From Pseudomonadota bacterium (GTDB taxonomy: Bacteria > Desulfobacterota > Binatia > Binatales > Binataceae), in the NCBI GenBank assembly GCA_021325025.1, contig JAJPHZ010000035.1, forward strand, positions 434,001-498,000: a stretch of 64,000 bases of DNA. Direction: 5' to 3'. The position numbers and the translations under genes are program-made. Positions 26,430 through 35,387 of the stretch are shown in pieces. The notes under the pieces are model-generated. The model saw only the letters and a program-made list of their open reading frames with translations. It searched no databases and was not told where the DNA came from. Each line of letters starts with the position of its first letter. Position 1 is the first letter of the stretch.

Positions 26430-27107
26430 TCACTGAAGGTGGACCGGAACCTGAACGCGCCGTCCGCGCCGGACTATCGCCAGGTAGATGGTGTCGCCGG
26501 GGTGCGCGTCCCCCACCGATTGCATCAGCTCCATCGTATTGCGTACGCGATGCCCGTCGACGCCCACCACCAGGTCGTAGGACATTCCGACGCGGCTTTG
26601 GGCCAGCATCACCACCCCGATCAGCGCGGGCGGAAACAGCACCGCCGACGCCAGCGCCGCGCCCACCAGCGCGCCGCTGGCCACCATGTGCGATACTTCG
26701 TGCGAGCCCAAAGCCTTGGCGACGGCGCCCTTGGCGGCGACGTCGATCACGGTCACGCCCGCGATCTTATGCCCGTCTTCGACAGTGGCGTAGCCGTCGC
26801 GGGCCAGGATGCCGAGTTGCGCGATCTCAACCGGCCCGGTGCTGGTATCGAGATAATCGTTGAGTCCCTGCAGGTGAGAAATGTCCGCTGAAGGCGGCGA
26901 AGGGCTGACCGCTGCAGACGGGTTGCCGGTTACGATGGAGGGCGGCGGCAACTGCTGACCGCCGGCCCGCATCGGCAAAAGCAGGAGCAAACCGGCGGCC
27001 AGCGCCGCGATTGCCGCAGGGCCGACGCTCGCGGCGCGAGCAAACGCCGATGGCCCATCGGGCCGCTGTTGCGCCGCGCATCGCGATCTTCTCCGCCGGT
27101 GGTCCAT
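26430..27107 (-). CDS. Membrane-anchored PDZ-like protein with hydrophobic insert
   Basis: 225 residues. A basic N-terminus leads into a transmembrane segment (residues 30-46), then a Pro/Ser linker. The C-terminal PDZ-like fold has KIAGVTVIDVAAKGAVAKA, then YDLVVGVDGHRVR and PGDTIYLAIVRRGRR. As in the protein at 16272-17087, about 40 residues with a hydrophobic core (145-169, including VLFPPALIGVV) interrupt the PDZ fold. Precedes the six-cysteine gene on the same strand by 134 bases. Confidence 0.7.
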   Translation of the reverse strand: MDHRRRRSRCAAQQRPDGPSAFARAASVGPAAIAALAAGLLLLLPMRAGGQQLPPPSIVTGNPSAAVSPSPPSADISHLQGLNDYLDTSTGPVEIAQLGILARDGYATVEDGHKIAGVTVIDVAAKGAVAKALGSHEVSHMVASGALVGAALASAVLFPPALIGVVMLAQSRVGMSYDLVVGVDGHRVRNTMELMQSVGDAHPGDTIYLAIVRRGRRVQVPVHLQ

Positions 27108-27185
27108 CGGACTCCTGCCGCTGGGTCACTAGTTCAATAATTGCACCGATTTGCGAATTTTTCTAACCGAAGGAGGAAGGCAAGT

Positions 27186-27848
27186 TCATCCCCGGCCTGC
27201 GTGACGCGAAGCGCCGAGCGCAGCCGCGCCCGGCTTGCATGCGGCCCGCAGTTGCGCGATGCGCCCCGCGATCTGGCTGCTCATTTCGCCCAGGTCGCGG
27301 CTGAGGGCGGCGGACGGACCGTCCTCTCCGGGCTGGACCGCCGCGGTGGCGCTCGTCTGGCCGCTGGCCAGTTCGCTGCCATCGCGCGGGTTGACGATCA
27401 TCCATTGCGCCGACAGTTGCGAAGCGCCCTCCTGCGAGGTCTCGAAGCGCGAAACCGAAACTTTCACCTGGTAGTCGACAGGGGTGTCGGCGTACCAGGG
27501 ATAGGTCACGATCTTCTGCGTGCCCAGCATCCGGGAAAGGTTCTGACACAGAATGCTTTGGAAGTTGCGGTCCAGCGGTTCGGCCCAGCGCTTGACGTCG
27601 GACACGGTCAGGCGGTTGGAGGCCGCGCGCGTCACCACCCCCGGACGTTTGAGATAGTCGGGGAAAGTAATCGGGCCGACGCCGATCGCAAGGCCGGCGG
27701 TGGAGGCGTTGGCAACGCCGCCCTCCGCTGCCGGCGACAGGATAAAGTACTGGGTGGGATCGGGCTGGGGCGCCAGCACGGAACATCCCGCCGCGTTCAG
27801 CCCTACAATTAGTATGAGGAACGATGCTGCCCTGCTCATCAGCGTCAC
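27186..27848 (-). CDS. PqiC/ABC-type transport auxiliary lipoprotein
   Basis: 220 residues with a lipoprotein signal (LIVGLNAAGC). The mature part QYFILSP, VGPITFPDYLKRPGVV and NRLTVSDVKRWAEPLDRNF matches the PqiC/YmbA-type lipoproteins that partner MCE transporters in the outer-membrane-to-inner-membrane lipid route. The GTG at 27848 overlaps the MlaD-type stop (GTGA); an ATG at 27839 is an alternative. Last gene of the operon. Confidence 0.85.
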   Translation of the reverse strand: MTLMSRAASFLILIVGLNAAGCSVLAPQPDPTQYFILSPAAEGGVANASTAGLAIGVGPITFPDYLKRPGVVTRAASNRLTVSDVKRWAEPLDRNFQSILCQNLSRMLGTQKIVTYPWYADTPVDYQVKVSVSRFETSQEGASQLSAQWMIVNPRDGSELASGQTSATAAVQPGEDGPSAALSRDLGEMSSQIAGRIAQLRAACKPGAAALGASRHAGRG

Positions 27849-28876
27849 CGGGCGCCGTCGGACACGTATTTGCCCCGAATCAGCGCACTGGGATTGCGCT
27901 GCAAATAGTCGGCCAGGTCGTGAATGGAGCGCGAGGCGTCGGCCAGTTCATCCAGCGTGGTGTCCAGTTTGTGAGTCATCGGAGAGCCCGGGCTGAGCAG
28001 GAGCTGCGCCGACGCCATCGTCGCGCGCGCCTGCGCCAGCGCCAGCTGCAAATCGCCCGACGTCTTCTGCAGGCTTGCGATAAGCGGATCGATCTTCGTG
28101 CCGGTGCGGTCGATCGTGTTCTTGACCGCCACCACGGCGCGGTTGACGTTGACCAGCGTGTCGTCCAGTTGTTCGACGGCTTTTTTGAGTTCGGGATCCC
28201 CGACGATTCGATTGATGGAGCCGATGGCCTGGCGCAGCTCGGGATCGCCCGCCAGTTCCCTGACCGACTCGCCGGCATCGGTGATCGAGTCGCCCAGCTT
28301 CTTGAAGTCGATCTCGCCGATCTTAGCCAGCGCCTTGGTCGCGTCCTCGCGGATTTGCTCCAACTGGGTCGGGATGGTGGGGATCTCGGGATACGGTCCG
28401 CTGCCGGGCTCGATATAGAGGTTGAGCGGCGCGTGGGGATGGAAGTCCAGGTCGATGTAAAGCATGCCGGTCAGCAGGCTTTCCATGGCCAGTTGCGCGC
28501 GCAGCCCCTGTTTTATCAACTCCTCCAGACGGCCCCGCTCGAATGCCTTGCCGCCTCCGCCCTTGGATTTGAATTCCCGCTCGTTGATCTGCACGATTAC
28601 CGCCATCGGCTCCTGCGCGACGCTGACCTGGCGCAGCACGCCCTGGCCTTCGTGCAGGCGCAGCGAGATTTGCTCAACCGTACCTATTTGGACGCCCCTG
28701 ACCTTGACGGCGGCGCCGACCTTCAAGCCGTTGAGGCTGCCCTGAAACATGCAGATGAACAGGTGCGGCTTCTGCAGCAGTTTGCCCGAGCCCAAAATCA
28801 CGGCGGCGACCGCGGCCAGTCCCAGACTGGCCAGTACGAAACCGCCGATGGCGGTGGAACTTACCCGTTTAGCCAT
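27845..28876 (-). CDS. MlaD/MCE-domain substrate-binding protein
   Basis: 343 residues: one N-terminal transmembrane helix (residues 8-28), a single MCE domain (about 37-140, with GSLNGLKVGAAVKVRGVQIGTV and ESLLTGMLYIDLDF) and a long helical C-terminal part that likely forms the hexamer's tail. Periplasmic component of a lipid ABC transporter. It overlaps the ATPase gene by eight bases. Confidence 0.92.
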   Translation of the reverse strand: MAKRVSSTAIGGFVLASLGLAAVAAVILGSGKLLQKPHLFICMFQGSLNGLKVGAAVKVRGVQIGTVEQISLRLHEGQGVLRQVSVAQEPMAVIVQINEREFKSKGGGGKAFERGRLEELIKQGLRAQLAMESLLTGMLYIDLDFHPHAPLNLYIEPGSGPYPEIPTIPTQLEQIREDATKALAKIGEIDFKKLGDSITDAGESVRELAGDPELRQAIGSINRIVGDPELKKAVEQLDDTLVNVNRAVVAVKNTIDRTGTKIDPLIASLQKTSGDLQLALAQARATMASAQLLLSPGSPMTHKLDTTLDELADASRSIHDLADYLQRNPSALIRGKYVSDGAR

Positions 28877-29687
28877 GATCGTTTTGCGCTCCGTCTTTCT
28901 CGGCGCCGCGGGTCAGGAACTTGCGCACCCGCGGGTCGGTTGAATGAGCCAGCATCTCGTGCGGATCGCCGGTCGCGATCTGGGTGCGCGATTCGGCGTC
29001 GAGAAAGACGCTGTTGTTGGCGATGGTGAAGATGCTGGGCAGTTCGTGGGTGACGACCACAATTGTGGCGCCCAGGCTGTCGCGCAGCTCGAGGATCAAT
29101 TCATCGAGCAGGCGCGAGCTGATCGGATCCAGGCCCGCCGACGGCTCGTCGAAAAACAGGATCTCCGGGTCCAGCGCGATCGCGCGCGCCAGCCCCGCCC
29201 GCTTTTGCATCCCGCCGCTGATCTCGCTGGGATAGAAATCCTCGAAGCCCTTGAGACCGACCAACGCCAGTTTGAGCGAGGCGATCTTTTTAATCTGCTC
29301 CTCATTCAGATCGGTGAACTCGCCCAGTGGCAGGCCGACGTTTTCCGCCAGCGTCATCGAACTCCACAGCGCGCCGCTCTGGTACAGAATTCCGAAGCGG
29401 CGCAGCATCGCTTCGCGCTCTTCAACAGAGGCGGCAGTGAAGTTGAAATCGCGATAGAAGATTTCGCCGGTGGCCGGCTCCTTGAGGCCGATCAGATGGC
29501 GCAGCAGGGTGCTCTTGCCGCATCCGCTGCCGCCCATGATGACGAAGATGTCGCCGCGCCGTACGGTAAAGTTCAAATTGCGCATCAGCACGAAATCGCC
29601 ATAGGCCATCGTCAGGTTGCGCACCACGATATGGGCTTCGCGCTGGTCGCCGCCGCTCACAGCCGGCGCCGCTGTGCTGTCGGCCAT
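28869..29687 (-). CDS. MlaF-type ABC transporter ATPase
   Basis: 272 residues. Walker A GGSGCGKST at 52-60, signature SGGMQKRAGLARA near 160, Walker B EILFFDEPSAGLDP just after, and a switch histidine in VVTHE. Energises the lipid transporter with the MlaE-type permease. Between mlaE and mlaD in the operon. Confidence 0.93.
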   Translation of the reverse strand: MADSTAAPAVSGGDQREAHIVVRNLTMAYGDFVLMRNLNFTVRRGDIFVIMGGSGCGKSTLLRHLIGLKEPATGEIFYRDFNFTAASVEEREAMLRRFGILYQSGALWSSMTLAENVGLPLGEFTDLNEEQIKKIASLKLALVGLKGFEDFYPSEISGGMQKRAGLARAIALDPEILFFDEPSAGLDPISSRLLDELILELRDSLGATIVVVTHELPSIFTIANNSVFLDAESRTQIATGDPHEMLAHSTDPRVRKFLTRGAEKDGAQNDHG

Positions 29688-29697
29688 ACTCGCGTCC

Positions 29698-30846
29698 TCA
29701 GATCCTCAGGATGTTGAAAGCAACCGCGAAGGCGCCGCAGGCCGCGACCACCATCACGATCGACATCACCACGGCCTGGGTGGCAGCGTCGCCCACCGCC
29801 GAAGAGCTGTTGCCGCACTGAAAGCCGCGCAAGCACCCAGCCAGCGCGATCAATCCGCCATAGGTTGTGCCTTTGACCAGGCCGCCGATGAAGTTGGCGA
29901 AGGTGAAGGTCGAAATCGTCTCGCGCATGTAGGCGGACAACGACAAATCGAGCATCGAGACGCCAACAAACGCGCCGCCCAGGATGCCGACCAGGTCGGC
30001 GAACAGACACAGCAGCGGCATCATCATGATCAGCGCGAGCACGCGCGGCAGGACCAGGAATTCCAGCGGCGAGATGCCCATGGTGGTGAACGCGTCGATC
30101 TCCTGGGTCACCTTCATGGTGCCCAGCTTGGCGGCGAACGCGGCGCCGGTGCGCCCCGACATGATGATCGCGGTCATCATCGCGCCCATGTCACGCACCA
30201 TCCCGATTCCCACCAGGTCGGCGACGTAGATCGACGCGCCGAACTGCGAAAGCTGCACGGCACCCATGAAGGCCAGAATGACGCCGACCAAAAACGCGAT
30301 CAGGCTGACAATGCCGACCGCTTCGGGCCCGCATTGCTGCACGGCCTCGGCCAGGTCGATGGTGCGATAGCGCGCCTTGCGGCGGACGAATCTGTTGAGC
30401 GCCACCGACAGCTCGCCAAAGAAGGCCAGAAAATCCTCCATCCCGACGCTGTACGCCATTACCCAGTCGCCCACCCGTTCGAGCAGCGGCGCGCGTCCGG
30501 CTCCGGTGCGGGCGCCTTCTTTTTCCGGCACCGCCTGGGCCAGTTCGATCAGCCGCCGCACGCCGGCGGGCAGGCCCTCGCGGTCCTCCTGGATCCCGCG
30601 CTCGCGGCAGGCGGTCTCTACTTCCAGTAGGAATGAGACCAGGCCGCTGTCCCATCCGCTCAGCCCCGAAGTGTCGAAGCGGAGCCGCCTTGGCACGGGC
30701 TGCCTTGCCAGTTCGGCAACGAGTTGGGAAGCCGAGGGCAGGTCCCGGCTTAAGTGCCATCGGCCCGACAGCCGCAGCATCAGGGTCGTATCGCTGCGGT
30801 CAAGCAAAACCTTGCCCGGCTGCGATTGCAATTGCGTCGCGTTCAT
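29698..30846 (-). CDS. MlaE-type permease with N-terminal STAS domain
   Basis: About 382 residues. The first 110 or so resemble a STAS domain (LRFDTSGLSGWDSGLVSFL), normally the separate MlaB-like partner. The rest is the MlaE permease, with QCGPEAVGIVSLIAFLVG and KVTQEIDAFTTMGISPLEFLVLPR near the coupling helix and several transmembrane spans. ATG 30846 has a GGAAG site; ATG 30858 is an in-frame alternative. First gene of the lipid-transport operon. Confidence 0.9.
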   Translation of the reverse strand: MNATQLQSQPGKVLLDRSDTTLMLRLSGRWHLSRDLPSASQLVAELARQPVPRRLRFDTSGLSGWDSGLVSFLLEVETACRERGIQEDREGLPAGVRRLIELAQAVPEKEGARTGAGRAPLLERVGDWVMAYSVGMEDFLAFFGELSVALNRFVRRKARYRTIDLAEAVQQCGPEAVGIVSLIAFLVGVILAFMGAVQLSQFGASIYVADLVGIGMVRDMGAMMTAIIMSGRTGAAFAAKLGTMKVTQEIDAFTTMGISPLEFLVLPRVLALIMMMPLLCLFADLVGILGGAFVGVSMLDLSLSAYMRETISTFTFANFIGGLVKGTTYGGLIALAGCLRGFQCGNSSSAVGDAATQAVVMSIVMVVAACGAFAVAFNILRI

Positions 30847-30858
30847 TGAGACTTCCAT

Positions 30859-31180
30859 CCGTCAGATTTCAGGCGCGCGGACAATCGTATCCGATGGAAC
30901 CCATCCACGGAGACTCATACCCATCACTATCGCAAAACCGAAGCACCGTGGAAAACGGGACTTTGGTCCCACTCCCAGCATCCTGTGCCCTCTGCTGTTT
31001 CTCTGACGCCAAGGAGCGCATCAGGCCTGCCCGAGCGCCGCCGCCCGGCTTGCGGCAGCGTGCAAGCTGAGACATCAATTTGGGGCGGGAAAACACCGAA
31101 CTGGGCGGGGAACTCCGTTCACCGGCTTTCCATGCGTCAACGCGGCGGTTTGGTTTGGTAAGCGCGACAAGCAAAGGAAG
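30859..31180. other. Divergent upstream region, no gene seen
   Basis: 322 bases between the lipid transporter operon and the cytochrome gene. It must hold both promoters. I see one short inverted repeat GCTTGC/GCAAGC at 31048-31067 but no convincing -35/-10 pairs, tRNA or small open frame. Confidence 0.5.
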
Positions 31181-33628
31181 ATGGTTCGCTCGAACCACAG
31201 ACCACGGCAGTCCGCCGGCCGCGCTCCACGATCGGTGCCGCCCGTCATGCTGAAGCCGGATCGAAGAAGCCTGCGCGTAATTGGCGCGGCGGCTGCGCTC
31301 GCCGTGGCCCTTGCCGTTTCGGTTTACCGAATTAATCCCTTTCGCTTCCGGTACGCAGTGCAAAGACCCTCTGGCGGTGGGGAAGCTGCAATCACAGTTA
31401 AATTCGCCGGTGCAAAAGTTTGCGGCGGATGTCATGTGCAGGAGCTCAGGTTGTGGACCGGATCGCATCATCAACGCGCGATGCAGCCGGCGACCGAGGC
31501 GACCGTGTTGGGCGATTTCAACGGTGCGATGCTTACCTACAACGGCGTTTCGTCGCGATTTTTTCGCCGCGACGGCAGATTCTTTGTGCATACCGACGGA
31601 CCTGACGGCGCGCTGCGCGATTATCGAATCGACTACACGTTCGGTGTCGCGCCGCTGCAGCAATACCTGATAAGAATGCCGGGCGGACGTTTGCAGGCGC
31701 TGGGGATCGCGTGGGACAGCCGGCCGCACGCCCAAGGCGGCCAGCGATGGTTCCATCTGTACGCCAATGAGCGGATTTCCGCCGGCAGCCCGCTGCATTG
31801 GACCGGCCCGGAGCAGAACTGGAATTTCATGTGCGCCGATTGCCATTCCACCAACCTTCGCAAGAACTACGATTTCCGCACCCGCCGCTACGCCACCACC
31901 TATGAAGAGATCGATGTGGCGTGCGAGGCATGCCACGGCCCGGGCGCCAGGCACGTCGAGTGGGCGCGCGGCAGATGGCGGAGCACGGACAAAGCCAAAG
32001 GGCTGCTGATCTCGCTGGACGAACGCAGGGACGTGACCTGGCGCATCGACCCGGCCACCGGCAATGCGCGCCGCAGCCTTCCCCGGATGTCGGAGCGCGA
32101 AATCCAGATGTGCGCGCGATGCCATTCGCGCCGCGCCCAGATCCATGAGGACTACGTCCACGGCCAGCCGGTAGGCGACGACTACCGGGTGGCGCTGCTC
32201 GATCCGGACCTCTATTATCCCGACGGCCAGATCAAGGCTGAGGACTACGAATACGGATCGTTCGTCCAAAGCCGGATGTATCAGGCGGGCGTGACGTGCA
32301 GCGATTGCCACGAACCGCACAGCCTCAGGTTGCGCGCCGAGGACAACCGGGTTTGTCTGCAATGCCACGCGGCGGGCAAGTACGACTCCAGCGCGCACCA
32401 CTTCCACAAGCCCGGCTCGGCGGGCGCGCGCTGCGTGCAATGCCATATGCCGGCCACCGTGTACATGACCGTCGACGCGCGCCGCGACCACAGTATCCGC
32501 ATCCCGCGTCCTGACCTGTCGGCGCTATCCGGGGTGCCCAACGCCTGCAACCAATGCCACACCGACAAGCCCGCGCTGTGGGCCGCCGATGCGGTGCGCA
32601 AATGGTACGGCCATGCACCGGCGGGCTTTCAGCGCTTTGCCGCGGCGCTCAATGCGGGGGCGCTGGGCGCGCCGGGAGCAGGCAAATTGCTGGATGAACT
32701 GATTGGCGATCCGGGTCAGCCCGCGATCGCGCGCGCCAGTGCCCTGGTCCGAATCGGCAACCTCGACCTTGCGGCGATTGCCGCGATTCGCCAGGCAGTA
32801 GCGGATCATGACCCGCTGGTGCGGCGCGCCGCGGCGCGGGCCTTATCCGACGCCGATCCGCATCTCAGCGGTCCAATCCTGGCGCCGCTGCTCGGCGATC
32901 GGGTGCGTGCGGTGCGTATCGAAGCTGCGGAGGTGCTGGCCGGCGCGCCATCGGACGTGCTTGGGCCCGATGGTGCAGAGGCGCTGGCGCGGGCGGCGGG
33001 CGAGTATGTTGGGGCGCAGGAGTTGAACGCCGACCGTCCCGAGGCGCATCTGAACCTGGCCCTGCTCTACACTCGCGACAAACAATTCCACAAGGCGGAA
33101 AGCCAGCTCCACGACGCCTTGTCGCTGCAGCCTTCCTTTGTGCCCGCGGCAGTCAATCTGGCCGACCTCTACCGCGAACTGGGGCGCGATGCCGAAGGCG
33201 AACGCGTGTTGCGCGCGGCGCTGGCGCGCTCGCCCGAAGATGCCTCGCTGGAGCTTGCCCTGGGCCTGTCGCTGATCCGCCAGGGGCGCAGGACGGAGGC
33301 GCTCGGCCATCTGGCGGATGCGGCGCGGCTCGATCCGGCCAATGAACGCGCAGCCTACGCCTATGGGCTGGCGCTGGATGACGCCGGCCGCAGCGCCGCG
33401 GCGATCGACGTGCTGCGCGCCGCCATCGATAGGCATCCGTACGATCGCGACGCGCTCGGCGCCCTGGCCGGCCTGTACGGCAAGACCGGCGATCCGCAAC
33501 AGGGCCTGTTTTATGCCCAGCGGCTGTTGGAGCTCGATCCGGACAATACTGAAAGTAGGGATCTGTTCGACCGACTGCGCAGCCAGGCGCAACCTCGGGG
33601 GCGTCCGGCAGAGGGCGCCGGCCGCTGA
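31181..33628 (+). CDS. Membrane-anchored octaheme cytochrome c with HEAT and TPR repeats
   Basis: 815 residues. A transmembrane anchor (about 32-48) precedes eight CxxCH heme sites at residues 81, 218, 248, 311, 373, 392, 418 and 456. Residues about 500-590 look like HEAT-like repeats (AIARASALVRIGN, LVRRAAARALSD), and 610-805 are TPR units (EAHLNLALLYTRDKQFHKAES and similar). Heme part likely periplasmic, transferring electrons; the repeats likely bind partners. An in-frame ATG at 31247 is an alternative start. No reductase or oxidase partner is adjacent. Confidence 0.88.
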   Translation: MVRSNHRPRQSAGRAPRSVPPVMLKPDRRSLRVIGAAAALAVALAVSVYRINPFRFRYAVQRPSGGGEAAITVKFAGAKVCGGCHVQELRLWTGSHHQRAMQPATEATVLGDFNGAMLTYNGVSSRFFRRDGRFFVHTDGPDGALRDYRIDYTFGVAPLQQYLIRMPGGRLQALGIAWDSRPHAQGGQRWFHLYANERISAGSPLHWTGPEQNWNFMCADCHSTNLRKNYDFRTRRYATTYEEIDVACEACHGPGARHVEWARGRWRSTDKAKGLLISLDERRDVTWRIDPATGNARRSLPRMSEREIQMCARCHSRRAQIHEDYVHGQPVGDDYRVALLDPDLYYPDGQIKAEDYEYGSFVQSRMYQAGVTCSDCHEPHSLRLRAEDNRVCLQCHAAGKYDSSAHHFHKPGSAGARCVQCHMPATVYMTVDARRDHSIRIPRPDLSALSGVPNACNQCHTDKPALWAADAVRKWYGHAPAGFQRFAAALNAGALGAPGAGKLLDELIGDPGQPAIARASALVRIGNLDLAAIAAIRQAVADHDPLVRRAAARALSDADPHLSGPILAPLLGDRVRAVRIEAAEVLAGAPSDVLGPDGAEALARAAGEYVGAQELNADRPEAHLNLALLYTRDKQFHKAESQLHDALSLQPSFVPAAVNLADLYRELGRDAEGERVLRAALARSPEDASLELALGLSLIRQGRRTEALGHLADAARLDPANERAAYAYGLALDDAGRSAAAIDVLRAAIDRHPYDRDALGALAGLYGKTGDPQQGLFYAQRLLELDPDNTESRDLFDRLRSQAQPRGRPAEGAGR

Positions 33629-33646
33629 TCGTTCAACAACTGCGCC

Positions 33647-33672
33647 AGCCCCGAAGCGAGCGCTCCGGGGCT
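33647..33672. terminator. Hairpin between convergent genes
   Basis: AGCCCCG pairs with CGGGGCT, continued by AGCG/CGCT after one mismatch, in the 70 bases between the cytochrome gene and a convergent secreted-protein gene. No T tract on either side, so it may be a weak bidirectional terminator. Confidence 0.4.
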
Positions 33673-33698
33673 GCGCTTCCCTCATTCAGAGAACTGCG

Positions 33699-34214
33699 CT
33701 ACGGCAGCAGGAAGTTGCCGAGCAGGGCGCCCAGGCCCTGGCCGGCGTAATTGGGAGCGGCGGGATCGTATTGCGCTGGCGCATAGCTTGCCGGCAGGTA
33801 AGCGCGGCTGAGCGGGGGCAGCGGAGGTTGCGGCCCGTAGGGCGCCGGCGGTAGCGCGCCGTAGTTTGAAAACGGCAGGTAGTGCACCGGCGGATCCGGT
33901 ATGCCGTGATAGTCGCGGTACAGGTCGCGCCGCTGCCTGCGGACGTTCATCAAGTCTTCGCGGATGTCCCCGCGTTGAGCCTGCGCCGCAGCCCAGTCGC
34001 CGTTGGCAATATCGCGGCGCAGCGCGAAGCGATCGCGCCCGATGTCACGCCATTGACGATGCAGGTTATGACGATCCCACACGATGTCGCGATGGCGCCA
34101 GCCGCATCGATAGCCATCGCCGCGCCGGCCCCACTCGTAAGCGTGCGCCGGTACTGCGGCGGCCAGCATCAGCAGCGCCGCCGCGGTCAGCGTCCACTTG
34201 GTTAACGATTTCAT
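33699..34214 (-). CDS. Secreted protein of unknown function with charged helical core
   Basis: 171 residues with a clear signal peptide (WTLTAAALLMLAAAVPAHA). The mature N-terminal half is rich in Arg, Asp and Trp with helix-like repeats (WRDIGRDRFALRRD, RGDIREDLMNVRRQRRDL). The C-terminal half is rich in Pro, Tyr and Ala (PPAPYGPQPPLPPL). AGGAGG precedes the ATG. No known family recognised. One of four consecutive minus-strand small proteins. Confidence 0.65.
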   Translation of the reverse strand: MKSLTKWTLTAAALLMLAAAVPAHAYEWGRRGDGYRCGWRHRDIVWDRHNLHRQWRDIGRDRFALRRDIANGDWAAAQAQRGDIREDLMNVRRQRRDLYRDYHGIPDPPVHYLPFSNYGALPPAPYGPQPPLPPLSRAYLPASYAPAQYDPAAPNYAGQGLGALLGNFLLP

Positions 34215-34295
34215 ACCCAGCCTCCTTGCTTGCCTTTCAAGCCTTCAGACGGAGGCCGGGCATTGGGCGTTTACATCAATCGCGCAGGTGGCCGC

Positions 34296-34871
34296 TCAAT
34301 AACCGCCCAGTGTCAGGACCCCGTGCATGATATCCATCACGGCCTGAGTCTTGGGGTTAATCAGCACCGCGTCACCGTTGTAGAAGTAAAGGCGCGAGTC
34401 CGGGGGCAGCGGGCCCAGCGAGTTCACCAGTTGGGGCGGGGCGGGCACCATATAGTCGAGATATCCGGGCGGCAGCGGCTGGTTCACGACCAGTTTCTTC
34501 TCCAAACCCGGCGGCAGATGTCCGGTGCGCTCCAGATGCTTGCGCAGACCGGGCGGCAGCCGCTCGATTTCTTCGGGCGTGTAGTAATTGCGGATTATGG
34601 TGATGCGCTGCTGCGTGAAGTACGGACCGCGGTAGTCGTAGGCTTGGTAGCCGTAATTCGACTCGTAATCGCGGCCATGCTTGTGATGCTTATGGTGTTG
34701 GCCGTGCTGGTCCTGCCAGTAGTACTCGCCGTGCTTGCCGTGTCCGTGTTTGTCGCCCTGATCGCCGTTGCCGTGGCCCGCATAGGACGGGCGCGGAGCA
34801 AGGGCCACAACTGCGCTCAACCCCAGCGCGGCGATCTTCAGTCGCAGTTTGATGGTTCCCGAATTTGCCAT
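34296..34871 (-). CDS. Secreted His-rich RcnB/CigR-like protein
   Basis: 191 residues. Signal peptide to PSYAG, then a His/Gly/Lys-rich tract (KHGHGKHGEYYW, GQHHKHHKHG) likely to bind metal ions. The C-terminal part (LPPGLRKHLERTGHLPPGLEKKL, LPPDSRLYFYNGDAVLINPKTQ) resembles periplasmic RcnB or CigR-type domains from memory. Function in metal or envelope homeostasis is inference. AGGAGGCGG precedes the ATG at 34871. Confidence 0.6.
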   Translation of the reverse strand: MANSGTIKLRLKIAALGLSAVVALAPRPSYAGHGNGDQGDKHGHGKHGEYYWQDQHGQHHKHHKHGRDYESNYGYQAYDYRGPYFTQQRITIIRNYYTPEEIERLPPGLRKHLERTGHLPPGLEKKLVVNQPLPPGYLDYMVPAPPQLVNSLGPLPPDSRLYFYNGDAVLINPKTQAVMDIMHGVLTLGGY

Positions 34872-34981
34872 CCGCCTCCTCCGCAGCGATTGTTCGGGAA
34901 ACAGGCAAGATGTGTCAATGGTGCGGTGACGCTCGGCTGCCGCGGTCGAAACCGGCCGATTGCGGCCCGAGCGCTGCGGTA

Positions 34982-35188
34982 TCAGGAGCCCGGCTTGGCC
35001 ACCGCCTCGGCCCCCTGTTTCTGCGTGCCCGCGGCAGTCTTGTGGCAATCGCACGAGCATTCATGGCGCAGGATGCCGTGCGGATTGTCGGGTGTACGCG
35101 GCCGGGACCCCGGCACTTCGAACACTCCCTGGCAGGTCGAGTGCTCGCCTCCCCGGCACATTTCGAACAGCCTGGTTTTGGTTTCCAT
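34982..35188 (-). CDS. Small cysteine-rich cytoplasmic protein
   Basis: 68 residues without a signal peptide. Cysteines in MCRGGEHSTCQG and in the run HECSCDCH suggest a metal site. A very strong AGGAGG site with proper spacing precedes the ATG at 35188. No named family recognised. Lies between the His-rich secreted protein and a small lipoprotein gene. Confidence 0.6.
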   Translation of the reverse strand: METKTRLFEMCRGGEHSTCQGVFEVPGSRPRTPDNPHGILRHECSCDCHKTAAGTQKQGAEAVAKPGS

Positions 35189-35387
35189 AGATCCTCCTGA
35201 TCCAACCTCAACAGCGCGACCGGAGGCATGCAAATCAGGCGATGGGAGCCTGGCGCGCGCAAACTGTTGGCCCCATTACTACCACGCCGGATATTGGGGC
35301 GAAAAGTCCGCCGCGTCTGCAGGTCCGCGGCGTACTGCGGGAGGATAGAGCCGCGCCGATTCAAGCAGACGGCCGCAACATCGCCGC

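Noticed and set aside
30869..32491. 540-codon minus-strand frame
   Set aside because: It runs opposite the octaheme cytochrome, whose eight CxxCH sites prove the plus strand. The frame reflects GC-rich codon bias.
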